Positions 26,539-36,077 are shown, counted from the first letter of the stretch. The stretch: 47,574 bases of DNA from Flavobacteriaceae bacterium (GCA_023260435.1 JALQVG010000060.1:1-47574), one strand, 5' to 3'. Notes: a model not told the origin generated them from the letters alone. Numbers and translations are program-made.

Positions 26539-27462
26539 ATGATTTCAAGTGTTTTTGGCAAAAGCCGCCTGATTAATTTTTTGCTGGTCTGGGCGTGGAT
26601 CTTGCTTTTTGTGTTTTTTGATCAAAGGATGGGTGAAAACACCCTGTCCTGGAGTGCCTTTTTCATTGATGCAGCACTTCTAGCACTGATTTTGGGATTA
26701 TTGCAGTTTGTGATTGCCAAAAACAACCTGACGGCCCAACACCACATCGCGCTTTTTTTCTTTAGTATGTCTGTTATTGCCCATCCTACTGCGGTGTTGG
26801 ATGTGCCGATGATGGGAACACTAGCCGCTTTGCTTTTAGCGTTTAGACGGATTTTATCTTTGCGCTCATTAAACGAGCTGCGTTCCAAAGTATTTGACGC
26901 TACCCTCTGGATTCTCCTAGCCAGCTGGTTTTTTCCCTCCGCCCTACTGGCGCTGGTTTTACTCTATCTAGCGTTGTATTTTTATCAATGGGATCGCCCA
27001 AAAAACTGGTTGGTTTCTCTTTTGGCACTAGTCGCTTTCTTGGTTTTGCTCTGGGGTTTTGGAGCAGAGACCGCGGCCTTAGGGTATTTTAAACGACTAC
27101 AAGCCGAGTTTATGCGTCCTGACATGACCCAACATCCTTGGTTTCCCCTTTTGTTTTGGAGTGCCTTTGGGGTGTCTGCTTGGACATTGTTTCGCACAGT
27201 ACAGAGCTTAAAGTCCGGGCTTTCTGGTCGATTGTTATCGTTGAGGTTGGTTTTTGTCTTCTGGGGCATTGGATTTTTGTGGGTGGGTCTCCACGTGCAG
27301 GCACATTCTTCGGTATGGCTATTGGTTTTTGTGCCAGTGTCCGTGTTGGCCGCAGCAGCCTGGGAAACTCTGCCCAAGCTTTGGATGAAGGAAGCCATGC
27401 TTTGGGTATGTATGGCGGCCGCAATAGGCGCCTGGATTTCCGGGGTGATGCAAGCGGTGTAG
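26539..27462 (+). CDS. DUF6427 multi-pass membrane protein
   Basis: A 307-residue integral membrane protein with roughly eight to ten hydrophobic segments and short loops. The opening MISSVFGKSRLINFLLVWAW is typical of the flavobacterial DUF6427 family. No catalytic motif is visible; length and topology suggest a polytopic envelope protein, perhaps linked to surface polysaccharide handling, which is speculation. The ATG at 26539 is favoured over 26488 because the family starts there. Confidence 0.78.
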   Translation: MISSVFGKSRLINFLLVWAWILLFVFFDQRMGENTLSWSAFFIDAALLALILGLLQFVIAKNNLTAQHHIALFFFSMSVIAHPTAVLDVPMMGTLAALLLAFRRILSLRSLNELRSKVFDATLWILLASWFFPSALLALVLLYLALYFYQWDRPKNWLVSLLALVAFLVLLWGFGAETAALGYFKRLQAEFMRPDMTQHPWFPLLFWSAFGVSAWTLFRTVQSLKSGLSGRLLSLRLVFVFWGIGFLWVGLHVQAHSSVWLLVFVPVSVLAAAAWETLPKLWMKEAMLWVCMAAAIGAWISGVMQAV

Positions 27463-27477
27463 GCCGACAGAATTGGG

Positions 27478-27485
27478 TATATTTG
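27478..27485 (+). promoter_or_regulatory. Putative -7 box of the DUF4254 gene
   Basis: TATATTTG in the 39-base gap after the DUF6427 gene, 16 bases before the DUF4254 ATG. No clear -33 partner, so read-through from DUF6427 is also possible. Confidence 0.45.
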
Positions 27486-27501
27486 CCTTAAAATTATCCG
27501 T

Positions 27502-28104
27502 ATGTTTTGCGCCAAAGCCTTCCGTATTTTCGAAGAAAGTATACAGCAGTACCACGTGGAGGATCGAGTCGATCAACCGTTAAACAACCCCTATCCTTCA
27601 CATTCGATCGAACATCTTCTGTACAAAAAGAACTGGATTGACACAGTGCAATGGCATTATGAAGACCTGATTCGCGATCCAGAAATTGACCCACAGGCAG
27701 CATTGGTGCTCAAGCGCAAGATCGACGCCAGCAACCAGGAGCGCACAGATTTAGTAGAATTCATCGACGCTTATTTTCTTGACCAATACGCCCAGGTTGT
27801 TGTCAGTCCTGAGGCGACCATTAACACAGAAAGCCCCGCATGGGCAGTGGATCGACTGTCTATTTTGGCCTTGAAAATCTATCACATGCAGCAAGAGGTA
27901 GACCGTACAGATGCTGCGGCAGAGCACATAGCTCAATGCCAAACAAAACTATCGGTGCTGCTGACCCAAAAGCAAGACCTGACTACCGCCATTGATCAGT
28001 TGTTAACGGACATCGCTCAAGGCCGCAAGTATATGAAAGTGTACAAGCAGATGAAGATGTACAACGACGATGAGCTCAACCCCGTGCTGCGTGTCAGAAA
28101 ATAA
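27502..28104 (+). CDS. DUF4254 protein
   Basis: A 200-residue, largely helical soluble protein. The conserved block HSIEHLLYKKNWIDTVQWH, then EDLIRDPEIDP and RKIDASNQERTDLVEFID, is diagnostic of DUF4254. The family is often next to a family 9 glycosyltransferase, as here, where the two genes overlap. Its role is unknown; the pairing suggests it assists lipopolysaccharide core assembly. Confidence 0.85.
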   Translation: MFCAKAFRIFEESIQQYHVEDRVDQPLNNPYPSHSIEHLLYKKNWIDTVQWHYEDLIRDPEIDPQAALVLKRKIDASNQERTDLVEFIDAYFLDQYAQVVVSPEATINTESPAWAVDRLSILALKIYHMQQEVDRTDAAAEHIAQCQTKLSVLLTQKQDLTTAIDQLLTDIAQGRKYMKVYKQMKMYNDDELNPVLRVRK

Positions 28105-29149
28105 CCAGATAGCTTCTCAGCCCAAGCTGTTATTTATCCGCTCATCAGCCATGGGGGACGTAGCGCTGTCTGTTCCTGTGGTGCACGCACTGAGCGAGCA
28201 ACACCCTGAAATCGAGGTGTATGTCCTGACCCAACCCAAATTTTTCCCTATTTTCTCGGGGATTCCCCGAGTGAAATTACTGGCCCTGGAGACTCGAGGG
28301 GCACATCGAGGATTCTGGGGGATACGCTCCTTGGCGCAAACGCTGAAACAACACCGGTGGACAGCGGTATTAGACGCCCACAACGTACTGCGCACCCGTG
28401 TGTTGCGCCTATGGATGGGCGCTGGAATTCCCTGGCATGTCTTGGATAAAGGCCGCGCAGATAAACGGGCCCTGATCAGCCGGCATAACAAGGTGTTTCG
28501 ACCACTCTCCCACGCGACAGACCGATATGCAGACCTGTGTTTTCAAGCGGGTTTTCCCATTTCGCTGGGGCCACAGGCTTGCCTGCCCAAGCCGCCAAGA
28601 CCTTTGGACTGGGACGATCAGCACAAGGGGTATTGGTTGGGCGTAGCTCCATTTGCCGCCCACAAAAGCAAACAGTATCCTTGGAGTGCGTTGATTGACG
28701 CTTTGACAGCCATTCAAGAGCAGAGCCCAGATCGACACATCCGCTTTGTGTTTTTTGGGGGAGGTGCCAAAGAACGGATGATGATCGAGGAACTTTTGGA
28801 GGGATTTCCCTCAAGCACACACACCTTAGACCTGCCCTTGGAGTCTCAGCTCGCCTGGGCTTCTCACTTGGACCTTATGCTCGCCATGGACAGCGCTAAT
28901 GGGCATTTGGCCGGCATGTACGGGGTCCCCGTAGTCACTTTGTGGGGTCAGACTCATCCCTATGCCGGATTTGCCCCTTTTCTACAGCCTATGGAACGAC
29001 AGATCGTCCCCGATAGAGCACAATACCCCCTGCTTCCCACCACGATTTTCGGCAAAAAAGGGTATAAACCCTATGCCCGAGTCATGGAAAGTATCTCCCC
29101 CGAGCGCGTGGCTGAGGTGGTGAGGAACACATTAAACAGTCTCGGTTAA
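28070..29149 (+). CDS. Glycosyltransferase family 9 (heptosyltransferase-like)
   Basis: A 359-residue GT-B enzyme of the ADP-heptose:LPS heptosyltransferase type. N-terminal LLFIRSSAMGDVALSVPVV is the acceptor-side signature. The C-terminal domain has WLGVAPFAAHKSKQYPW and the donor-site LMLAMDSANGHLAGMYGVPVVTLWG. It likely adds a sugar to lipid A core. The start is ATG at 28070 (35-base overlap with DUF4254) or GTG at 28091. Its TAA overlaps the convergent reductase stop within the same TTAA. Confidence 0.88.
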   Translation: MSSTPCCVSENNQIASQPKLLFIRSSAMGDVALSVPVVHALSEQHPEIEVYVLTQPKFFPIFSGIPRVKLLALETRGAHRGFWGIRSLAQTLKQHRWTAVLDAHNVLRTRVLRLWMGAGIPWHVLDKGRADKRALISRHNKVFRPLSHATDRYADLCFQAGFPISLGPQACLPKPPRPLDWDDQHKGYWLGVAPFAAHKSKQYPWSALIDALTAIQEQSPDRHIRFVFFGGGAKERMMIEELLEGFPSSTHTLDLPLESQLAWASHLDLMLAMDSANGHLAGMYGVPVVTLWGQTHPYAGFAPFLQPMERQIVPDRAQYPLLPTTIFGKKGYKPYARVMESISPERVAEVVRNTLNSLG

Positions 29150-30195
29150 ACGTCGTCGAAGTCGATGGTAATCTCTGAGGTTGTGGGGTGGGCTTGACAC
29201 GTCAAAATAAGCCCTTCCGCGATTTCGTTGTTGGTCAGGATTTCGTTTTTGATCATCACTGCATTTCCTTTGGTCACCCGAGCAATACAACTGCTGCACA
29301 CGCCCCCTTGACAGGAGTATGGAGCGTCGATTTTGTTTTTCAGCAAAGCGTCGAGCAACCTTTCTGTCTGTTTCATCTCCAGACTGGTTTCTACCTCGTC
29401 GAGCAACACCTGCACCTTGGTCATCCCGTTGGGAAGGCTGTTGGGCGCTTCTTCTTTTTTGGAAGAGGTAAAAAGCTCGTAGTGGATCAAGTCCTGATGT
29501 ACCCCCAGCACCTGTAAAGCTTCACTGCTTTCTTGGATCATCTCTTCGGGACCACACAGATAAAACGCATCAAAGGCGCGATCGGCAAATTTATTTTTAA
29601 AGGCAAAATTGATGATGCTTCGGTCGATACGGCCAAAATGCGCCCTAGGAATGCTGGCCCGGCTGTAGACATATTCAATTTTCAAGCGCTCCCCATAGGT
29701 GTCTTTTAGGGCGTCTATCGCCTTGGTGTACATTTGGTCGTCTTTGGTCTTGTTGCCGTAAATCAACATAAAAAAACTCTCTGGATGGCTTTCCAAAACA
29801 GTTTTGGCAATGCTTAAAACAGGGGTAATACCGCTTCCCGCAGCGATACCGGCGATGTGTTGGGCGGAACCATTAGGCTCAAAGACAAACCGGCCTTGTG
29901 GCGGCATGACCTCAAGCACATCTCCAGGGCGAAGCGCTTCGTTGGCGTAGGTGGAGAACAAACCTCCTTGTACTTGTTTGATGCCCACCCCCAAAAGAGG
30001 CTCTGATGGGGCTGTGGCAATGGAGTACGCTCGGCGCACTTCTTGTTGGCGGATGTTCTGTTTTAGGGTGATGTATTGGCCTGCTTTGTAGGCAAATGCG
30101 GCCTTAAGTGATTCCGGTATTTCAAAAGACACATGAACGGATTGGTCCGTTAATTGCTCGATTTGGGACACTTTTAAGGAAAAAAATTCAGACAT
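29146..30195 (-). CDS. Ferredoxin/PaaE-type NADPH oxidoreductase with C-terminal 2Fe-2S domain
   Basis: A 349-residue flavoprotein with the order FAD domain (RRAYSIATAPSE, the RxYS motif), NAD(P) domain (GIAAGSGITPVLSIAK, then FYLCGPEEMI) and a plant-type 2Fe-2S ferredoxin domain (CQGGVCSSC with a further Cys in ILTCQA). This architecture is that of PaaE, the reductase of phenylacetyl-CoA epoxidase, and of related reductases feeding oxygenases. No paa genes are nearby, so the partner is unknown. Confidence 0.9.
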   Translation of the reverse strand: MSEFFSLKVSQIEQLTDQSVHVSFEIPESLKAAFAYKAGQYITLKQNIRQQEVRRAYSIATAPSEPLLGVGIKQVQGGLFSTYANEALRPGDVLEVMPPQGRFVFEPNGSAQHIAGIAAGSGITPVLSIAKTVLESHPESFFMLIYGNKTKDDQMYTKAIDALKDTYGERLKIEYVYSRASIPRAHFGRIDRSIINFAFKNKFADRAFDAFYLCGPEEMIQESSEALQVLGVHQDLIHYELFTSSKKEEAPNSLPNGMTKVQVLLDEVETSLEMKQTERLLDALLKNKIDAPYSCQGGVCSSCIARVTKGNAVMIKNEILTNNEIAEGLILTCQAHPTTSEITIDFDDV

Positions 30196-30238
30196 TGCGG
30201 GAGTTTTGCGTAAAATTACACAATATCACCCAATCCTC

Positions 30239-31726
30239 ATGAGCCCGATAAAACTACTCGCACTATTTTTTCAACTGGAGCGAAAAGACTTTTTACGCTC
30301 CCCCTCTTTTGACACCTCTTTGGTGATTTTGATCCTGATGGGGTTGGGAGCCTTGTATTTTGCGGTAGTATTTGTCGGTTTAGGGATCGGGATATATTTT
30401 ATCGCAGAGGAAGTCGCTCCCCAAAATCCATTTGGTTGGATCAATCAAGGCCTCTGGGTTTTTTGGCTGGCCGACCTTATTTTTAGGTATATGGGCCAAA
30501 AGATGCCGATTACCAAGATCAAGCCCCTGCTCGGCATGCCGATCAGCAAGTCGAACATCGTGGTCTTTTCCATGCTGAAGTCGGTGGTCTCCCCATTCAA
30601 TTGGTTGTATCTTTTTTTGTGGATCCCGCTGTACATTGTTTTGTTGCAACAGGATCTAGATCCTTTGGGGGTGACCACTTGGATTCTCGGGGTTGCCCTT
30701 TTGTTTTTGGCCAATAACTTTCTAAATCTTTGGGCCAACAATAGTCAATGGGTTTTTGCACTAGCATTGGGCGCGCTTATCGCTGCTGGGGCAGGCAAAT
30801 ATTTTGAGCTTTTCGACCTCAAAGCCTTTTCAGGCGGGCTTTTTGAGGCCTTATATCAAACGCCGGCGACCTTGCTAGCCGCCATGGCCTGGTTGGCCTT
30901 TTTGGTCTGGGGGAGTTATCGATTTTTCTTGGCCGGAATGTTTTTGGACGACCGCTTTAGCGTGAAGGCCGAGGTGGCCCGCACCACTAAAATGGCCTGG
31001 TTGGATTCTATGGGGCGCATGGGCATCTTTCTCAAAAACGATTTGAGGTTGATCACGCGCAATAAAAGAGCCAAGATGGCCGTTTTAACTGGGATCTTTT
31101 TTCTGTTTTATGGGTTGTTGTTTTTTACCAATGCCATTGAGGTATATCAAGGAGCGTATTGGAAAGTGTTTGCGGGAATTTTTGTCACTGGAGGGTTTTT
31201 GTTCTCCTTTGGCGGATTCGTGCCTAGTTGGGACTCCTCGTATTATCCACTGATGATGACCCAAAGAATCACGTACGCAGATTACCTCAAGGCCAAGTGG
31301 TGGCTGATCGTTTGGGCTACCTTGGCGTCGACGGTACTGGCCTCTTTTTATGCCTTGATGGGCTGGGAGGTGTACTTGGCGGTATTGGCCGGAGCTGCCT
31401 ACAACGTGGGGATCAATGCCCACTTAGTTCTTTTGGGCGGAGCTTTTGTCAAAACACCCATCGACCTGACCTCCGCTAAAAAAGCCTTTGGGGACAAACA
31501 GGCGGTCAACCTGAAAACTATGCTTATCGCCCTGCCTAAAATCGCGCTTCCTATGGGGATATATGCCCTGGGCCAATGGATCTGGGACGCTCAAGGCGGC
31601 TATTTGCTGTTGATCGGCCTGAGTTTGCTCGGGTTTGGATTGAGAAATCCCGTACTGCGTTGGATTGAGCGCATCTACAAAAAAGAAAAATACGACACTA
31701 TTCAAGCCTACAAGCCAAAATCATAG
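30239..31726 (+). CDS. DUF5687 ABC transporter permease-like protein
   Basis: A 495-residue polytopic membrane protein with about ten to twelve hydrophobic segments. It opens ALFFQLERKDFLRSPSFD and matches the DUF5687 family of Bacteroidota, a presumed ABC-2-type permease. The ATP-binding gene starts two bases after its stop, making a two-component transporter. The transported molecule is unknown. The ATG at 30239 (MSPIKLL) is preferred over one 33 bases upstream. Confidence 0.82.
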   Translation: MSPIKLLALFFQLERKDFLRSPSFDTSLVILILMGLGALYFAVVFVGLGIGIYFIAEEVAPQNPFGWINQGLWVFWLADLIFRYMGQKMPITKIKPLLGMPISKSNIVVFSMLKSVVSPFNWLYLFLWIPLYIVLLQQDLDPLGVTTWILGVALLFLANNFLNLWANNSQWVFALALGALIAAGAGKYFELFDLKAFSGGLFEALYQTPATLLAAMAWLAFLVWGSYRFFLAGMFLDDRFSVKAEVARTTKMAWLDSMGRMGIFLKNDLRLITRNKRAKMAVLTGIFFLFYGLLFFTNAIEVYQGAYWKVFAGIFVTGGFLFSFGGFVPSWDSSYYPLMMTQRITYADYLKAKWWLIVWATLASTVLASFYALMGWEVYLAVLAGAAYNVGINAHLVLLGGAFVKTPIDLTSAKKAFGDKQAVNLKTMLIALPKIALPMGIYALGQWIWDAQGGYLLLIGLSLLGFGLRNPVLRWIERIYKKEKYDTIQAYKPKS

Positions 31727-31728
31727 CC

Positions 31729-32448
31729 ATGATACACATCGAACAACTCAGCAAAAGCTATTCAGGAACGACCGTACTCGACATCGAGCGCTTACAGATT
31801 CCATCGGGGACTGCCTTGGGCTTAGTGGGTAACAATGGCGCAGGAAAAACAACCCTGTTCAGTTGTTTGTTGGACCTGATCAAGCCTACTCAAGGACACA
31901 TCACCAATCAAGACCTCAGGGTGGATCAAAGCGAGGCCTGGAAGGATTTTACTTCGGCCTTTATCGATGAATCTTTTTTGATCGGCTACCTCACCCCGGA
32001 GGAATATTTTTCCTTCATCGCTTCCTTACGCGCTGTGCCACAAAGCGAGGTTGATACGCTGATGCTGGAACTCGCCCCGTTTTTTAATGGGGAGGTCCTC
32101 GGTCAAAAGAAGTACCTCAGAGATTTTTCTAAAGGGAATCAAAAAAAGGTGGGGATTGCGGCGACTTTGATCGGGAAACCCAGCGTGGTGGTGCTCGACG
32201 AGCCATTTGCCAATTTGGACCCCACCACCCAGTTCAGGCTAAAGGATCTGCTTAAAAAAATTGCGAGCCAGGGCGACACCACCCTTTTGGTGTCCAGCCA
32301 CGACCTCAATCACGTCACCGAAGTGTGCAAGCGCATCGTGGTGCTCTCCAAAGGCCAGGTCGTTCAAGACCTCGAAACAAACCCCTCCACATTGGCGGAG
32401 TTAGAAAATTATTTTGCCCAACAAGCACCGGATGCCTCCATTGGTTAG
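31729..32448 (+). CDS. ABC transporter ATP-binding protein
   Basis: A 239-residue cytoplasmic ATPase: Walker A GNNGAGKTT (residues 34-42), signature FSKGNQKKVGIA in place of LSGGQ, Walker B VVVLDEPFANLDP, and H-loop SSHDLNHV. The signature variant is usual for ABC-2-type exporters. It is paired with the DUF5687 permease just upstream. Its last 17 bases overlap the sprE start, so the transporter and the type IX secretion protein may be transcribed together. Confidence 0.92.
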   Translation: MIHIEQLSKSYSGTTVLDIERLQIPSGTALGLVGNNGAGKTTLFSCLLDLIKPTQGHITNQDLRVDQSEAWKDFTSAFIDESFLIGYLTPEEYFSFIASLRAVPQSEVDTLMLELAPFFNGEVLGQKKYLRDFSKGNQKKVGIAATLIGKPSVVVLDEPFANLDPTTQFRLKDLLKKIASQGDTTLLVSSHDLNHVTEVCKRIVVLSKGQVVQDLETNPSTLAELENYFAQQAPDASIG

Positions 32449-35062
32449 ATCTCCGAGATACTTTTTTGGAATAGCTGTTTTTGCGCTGTCCCTGGCTGGG
32501 TGCTCTACCCAGCAAAATCGCTTGCTCAATCGAGAGTGGCACGCCTTGAACACCAAATACAACGTGGTTTACCACGGGAATTTGTCCTTTGAAGAGCAGT
32601 GGACTTTGCTCCAGTCAGGTTATCGAGAAAATTTTTGGGAACGTTTACCCGTCGAACGCATACAGGTCGATGGTCCGGCAGGAATTAAATACGCGGCCAC
32701 GGAAGATGGCCCGTTTAGCCAAGCCGAAGCCAAAGCGGTCAAGGCCATCCGCAAACACGGGATGTTGGTTGACGGACAGGAGCGCAACCGTCAAATGATT
32801 GAGTCATATTTGCTCTTGGGAAAATCCAGGTACTACGACCAGCGATTTGTTCCCGCTTTGGAAGCGTTCCGATTTATTATTCAATACCACAAGGCGACCA
32901 ATGCCCTCAACGAAACCAGGATCTGGAAAGAAAAAACAAATGTTCGTCTAGGCAATCCTGAGGTTGCTTTGGAGAACCTAAGGCGGTTACTAGCCAACCG
33001 AAAACTCAAGCCCCAAGAAAAGGCGGATGCTTTTGGGGTCATGGCCCAAGCCTATATGGATTTAAACCAGCCGGCAGCAGCTGTTGATGCGTTGGCGGCC
33101 GCGCTCAAAACCACTCGAAAAAAGGTGGAGCGCGGTCGATATGGATACCTGCGGGGTCAGTTGTTCGAAGAGTTGGGCCAGCGGGACAGTGCCTTGGCCG
33201 CTTACCGACAAGTGGCCGCCAAAAAGCAAGCGGTATCCTATGATTTTTGGATCAATGCTCAGTTGAGGAGCTTGGCCCTGCAGCGACCTGAGGACCTCGG
33301 TGATGTCGCTATAGAACAGCTATCGCTCTGGGCCAAACGCTGGGAGAACCAAGACTACAGAGACAAAATTTTCTTTTACCAAGCCCAAATTCAAAAGGGC
33401 TTAGGGCGTGACTCCCTGTATGTCTCTGGATTAAATCAGTCATTGAAATGGGCCCAAAACGACCAGGTCCTTCAAGGAATCGTACAGGAGCAACTCGCAG
33501 AACATTATTTTGACCGCAAGCAATATCTTCTGGCCGCGGCACATTTAGACACACTACTCCCATTGTTGCCGAACCCCTCGGATCGTTGGCGAGCCGCCAA
33601 AAGCAAAAAAGAGAAACTACAGAGCTTGGTGGAGTACCTCCAACGCGCGACGGAAATAGACTCTGTGCTCGCGCTTTCAGCCCTTTCCCCAGAAGAGCAG
33701 AGAGCAAGGTTGACCGCTGCTCTGGAGCGCAAAAAAGCGATTGAAGAAGAAAAAGCAACGCGCCTACAAGCTCAGAAAACCGAGGAAGATCCACGGAGCG
33801 TAAAAGCTACTTCAGGCACCTCGGGGAAAAACACCCCAGTGTTTTACTTTTATGACCCCAAACAATTGGCTTTAGGCGCTGAAGCATTTGCCCAAAAGTG
33901 GGGAAAGAGAGTCTGGCAAGACAACTGGCGCGACCAGGCCAATGCGGCCATGTCGACCCCCCCTACAACCGGATTGGCCGGGAACAACACCAACACCCCT
34001 AAACCCAAAAGCAACCGAAGCAGGATGTCTGCGGACGCCCCCGACCAACCTGGGGACCAACCACCCGGGGTTGATTCAACAGAGGCCCAGGAACCCTTGG
34101 ATGAAATCGATCAGCAGATCGCTCAACTACCCAAGAATCAGCAGGATATCGACGCCTTGCGCTACGAGCGCGTTGGGGTGTATTTTCAAATAGGCCAGCT
34201 TTATGTGTCCCGTTTGGCCGAGCCTGCTTTGGCCATTCCTGCCCTGGAAAAGTCGGTTGATTACCCACAAGAACACCCCAGCAAACTACCCGCCCTGTAT
34301 GCCTTATACCAGGCACATGTGTCTTTAAAAAGTCAAGCTGCCGAGCGGTACAAAGACCAGATTCAAGCAGAGTATCCGCAAAGCGTATACGCCCAGTATT
34401 TGGCCCAGCCCGATCGCGCATTGACCCCAGCCACATCGCTTTTGGACAGTCAGTATGCGGAGGTATACAGGCTATTTACAGAACAACAATACGGCGCAGT
34501 TATCGAGAAAATCGACGAGGTGCTCGAGCAATCTTGGTCCCCTGAACAGGTCAGCCCCTGGGTCCTCTTACGCGCTCAATCCATAGGAAGAACGTTGGGC
34601 AAGGAAGCGTTTTTAAAAGAAGTGGAACGCATTGTACGCGATTACTCCAATACCCCTGCCGCATTGTCCGCCTCTGCTTGGTCTGCCGCTGAAGCCGGCG
34701 AAATCACCTTTGGAGACGCGGAACCCTATGACCATTACAAAGCAGCGGTGCTTTTGCCTAAACTTTCTCAGGTTCAGGACAGCTTGTTGATGGTTAGTTT
34801 AACCAAGTGGTTGCTGAGCCAGAACCCTGAGAGTAGACTGCGGATTTCTCGAGATGCCTACGACGAAAGCCGTGATTTCTATGTAGTGCACGGATATTTA
34901 GACCCTAAAAAAGCCAACGCGTTGACCCAGGAGAAGATTTGGGCACAAAAGCCGTTGTCTCAGGGGCGATTTTTTGTATTTTTAGCTTCCCATTATCGAA
35001 AAATACAGTTGTATAAAGCGCTTGACACCTACCTGGAGCAGCGCCCACCCAAAAACCCATAA
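32432..35062 (+). CDS. sprE: SprE/PorW-type TPR lipoprotein of type IX secretion
   Basis: An 876-residue predicted outer-membrane lipoprotein: signal peptide, then lipobox SLAGC with Cys24. The region NREWHALNTKYNVVYHG and ENFWERLPVERIQV followed by KSRYYDQRFVPALEAFRFI matches SprE of Flavobacterium johnsoniae and PorW of Porphyromonas. TPR-like helical repeats cover much of the rest, interrupted by a Pro/Asn/Ser-rich linker (about residues 505-550). SprE is needed for type IX secretion and gliding. No other T9SS gene is here, as usual. The ATG at 32432 is chosen over 32414 because it gives a compact signal peptide. Confidence 0.82.
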   Translation: MPPLVRSPRYFFGIAVFALSLAGCSTQQNRLLNREWHALNTKYNVVYHGNLSFEEQWTLLQSGYRENFWERLPVERIQVDGPAGIKYAATEDGPFSQAEAKAVKAIRKHGMLVDGQERNRQMIESYLLLGKSRYYDQRFVPALEAFRFIIQYHKATNALNETRIWKEKTNVRLGNPEVALENLRRLLANRKLKPQEKADAFGVMAQAYMDLNQPAAAVDALAAALKTTRKKVERGRYGYLRGQLFEELGQRDSALAAYRQVAAKKQAVSYDFWINAQLRSLALQRPEDLGDVAIEQLSLWAKRWENQDYRDKIFFYQAQIQKGLGRDSLYVSGLNQSLKWAQNDQVLQGIVQEQLAEHYFDRKQYLLAAAHLDTLLPLLPNPSDRWRAAKSKKEKLQSLVEYLQRATEIDSVLALSALSPEEQRARLTAALERKKAIEEEKATRLQAQKTEEDPRSVKATSGTSGKNTPVFYFYDPKQLALGAEAFAQKWGKRVWQDNWRDQANAAMSTPPTTGLAGNNTNTPKPKSNRSRMSADAPDQPGDQPPGVDSTEAQEPLDEIDQQIAQLPKNQQDIDALRYERVGVYFQIGQLYVSRLAEPALAIPALEKSVDYPQEHPSKLPALYALYQAHVSLKSQAAERYKDQIQAEYPQSVYAQYLAQPDRALTPATSLLDSQYAEVYRLFTEQQYGAVIEKIDEVLEQSWSPEQVSPWVLLRAQSIGRTLGKEAFLKEVERIVRDYSNTPAALSASAWSAAEAGEITFGDAEPYDHYKAAVLLPKLSQVQDSLLMVSLTKWLLSQNPESRLRISRDAYDESRDFYVVHGYLDPKKANALTQEKIWAQKPLSQGRFFVFLASHYRKIQLYKALDTYLEQRPPKNP

Positions 35063-35066
35063 CCCG

Positions 35067-35474
35067 ATGTCCCTATTCAAGACTAAAGTTCCCGTATCTC
35101 TGGAAAACAGCGCTCAACCTACCCGAATCGAGAAAAGCACCAGTATGGAAGGCAGTATCGAGGCGCAGGCTGATGTGCGCATTGATGGCTACCTCAAAGG
35201 AGATGTGACTACCACCAAAAAGGTCGTGATCGGTAAAACTGGGCGAGTGATCGGGCAAGTGCGTTGTCAAAATGCGGAAATAGAGGGGTATTTAGAGGGG
35301 GAGTTAACGGTAGATGACCTGCTCAGCCTTCAGGCGAGCGCTCAATTATACGCTCAAATAGCTACAGCTAAGTTGTCTGTGGTTGAAGGAGCCGTCATTC
35401 AAGGGAAAATCCTCATGAAGTCCCCCAACACCTTGAAACAAGTATCCGATGAGTCAGCCGCAGAAGCCAGCTAA
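35067..35474 (+). CDS. Bactofilin (polymer-forming cytoskeletal protein)
   Basis: A 135-residue protein with the bactofilin beta-helix core. Its regular alternation of valine, glycine and charged residues (IEAQADVRIDGYLKGDV, IGKTGRVIGQV, IEGYLEGELTV) defines the family, flanked by short disordered ends. Bactofilins form nucleotide-free filaments that scaffold wall enzymes. ATG at 35067 sits four bases after the sprE stop; an upstream in-frame ATG at 35022 would lie within sprE. It overlaps the AtpZ-like gene by 26 bases. Confidence 0.9.
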   Translation: MSLFKTKVPVSLENSAQPTRIEKSTSMEGSIEAQADVRIDGYLKGDVTTTKKVVIGKTGRVIGQVRCQNAEIEGYLEGELTVDDLLSLQASAQLYAQIATAKLSVVEGAVIQGKILMKSPNTLKQVSDESAAEAS

Positions 35475-35685
35475 AAAGTCCCTCAGCGGACTAAAACAAT
35501 TCGGACGTTTCTCTGCCGTAGGCATTCAGATGGGCGCGACCATTTACTTTATGGTTCAGATCGGAAAATGGGCCGATGACTATTGGTCTCTGCCGGGTCG
35601 AATCGGAGTCATTGTAGGGACTCTTTTTGGATTAGTCACGTCTATTTGGCTGGTGATTAAAGAAACTAAAAAGATGAATTCTTGA
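35449..35685 (+). CDS. AtpZ/AtpI-family protein
   Basis: A 78-residue membrane protein with two hydrophobic helices (SAVGIQMGATIYFMVQIGKW and IGVIVGTLFGLVTSIWLVI) around a short acidic loop. This is the AtpZ/AtpI family, small proteins that assist c-ring assembly or bring in cations for the ATP synthase. It overlaps bactofilin upstream and the next gene downstream (TTGA), and is the first gene of the atp locus. Confidence 0.82.
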   Translation: MSQPQKPAKKSLSGLKQFGRFSAVGIQMGATIYFMVQIGKWADDYWSLPGRIGVIVGTLFGLVTSIWLVIKETKKMNS

Positions 35686-36077
35686 GGGCGTCGACACATT
35701 TTCAGTGGTTGTTGCGGTGGTTGCTTTTGATTTTTGTCCCTGTTTTCGGGCTACATGGAGCCCTGTTAACAGCGATGGATAAGATTGAATTTTGGACGCC
35801 CATGACGTGGTGTTATGGAGCACACGCTGTTTTGACTGCCGCCATCGGTTGGGGCATTTTGTGGGGGCACAAAAAAGCGCCTGATTTGATTGGATTCATG
35901 TTTATGGGGGGTAGTTTATTCAAGTTTGCCGCCTATTTTGCCCTCTTCAAGCCGTTTATTTTAACCAGTATTGGCGATCGAGGAGTTTCCTTTTTTCTTT
36001 TTGGAATTCCGTACGCCGTGGCCCTGACTCTAGAAACGATCTTTATTGCGCGGATTCTGGGAATCAAAAAAAGCTAA
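35682..36077 (+). CDS. DUF6168-like membrane protein of the atp locus
   Basis: A 131-residue protein with four hydrophobic helices (for example WLLLIFVPVFGLHGALL and HAVLTAAIGWGILWG). It takes the position of AtpI upstream of atpB. I recognise it as the flavobacterial family DUF6168 (name from memory). The start appears to be TTG at 35682, overlapping the upstream TGA. Role unknown, presumably ATP synthase assembly. Confidence 0.68.
   Translation: MRASTHFQWLLRWLLLIFVPVFGLHGALLTAMDKIEFWTPMTWCYGAHAVLTAAIGWGILWGHKKAPDLIGFMFMGGSLFKFAAYFALFKPFILTSIGDRGVSFFLFGIPYAVALTLETIFIARILGIKKS

Noticed and set aside
26985-27515. 176-residue minus-strand frame over DUF6427
   Set aside because: Shadow of a hydrophobic membrane gene; no motif or promoter and it would overlap the real gene almost fully.
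33309-33794. 161-residue open frame on the minus strand inside sprE
   Set aside because: Antisense to a well-supported gene, no recognisable domain, and a composition that mirrors the sprE codons.
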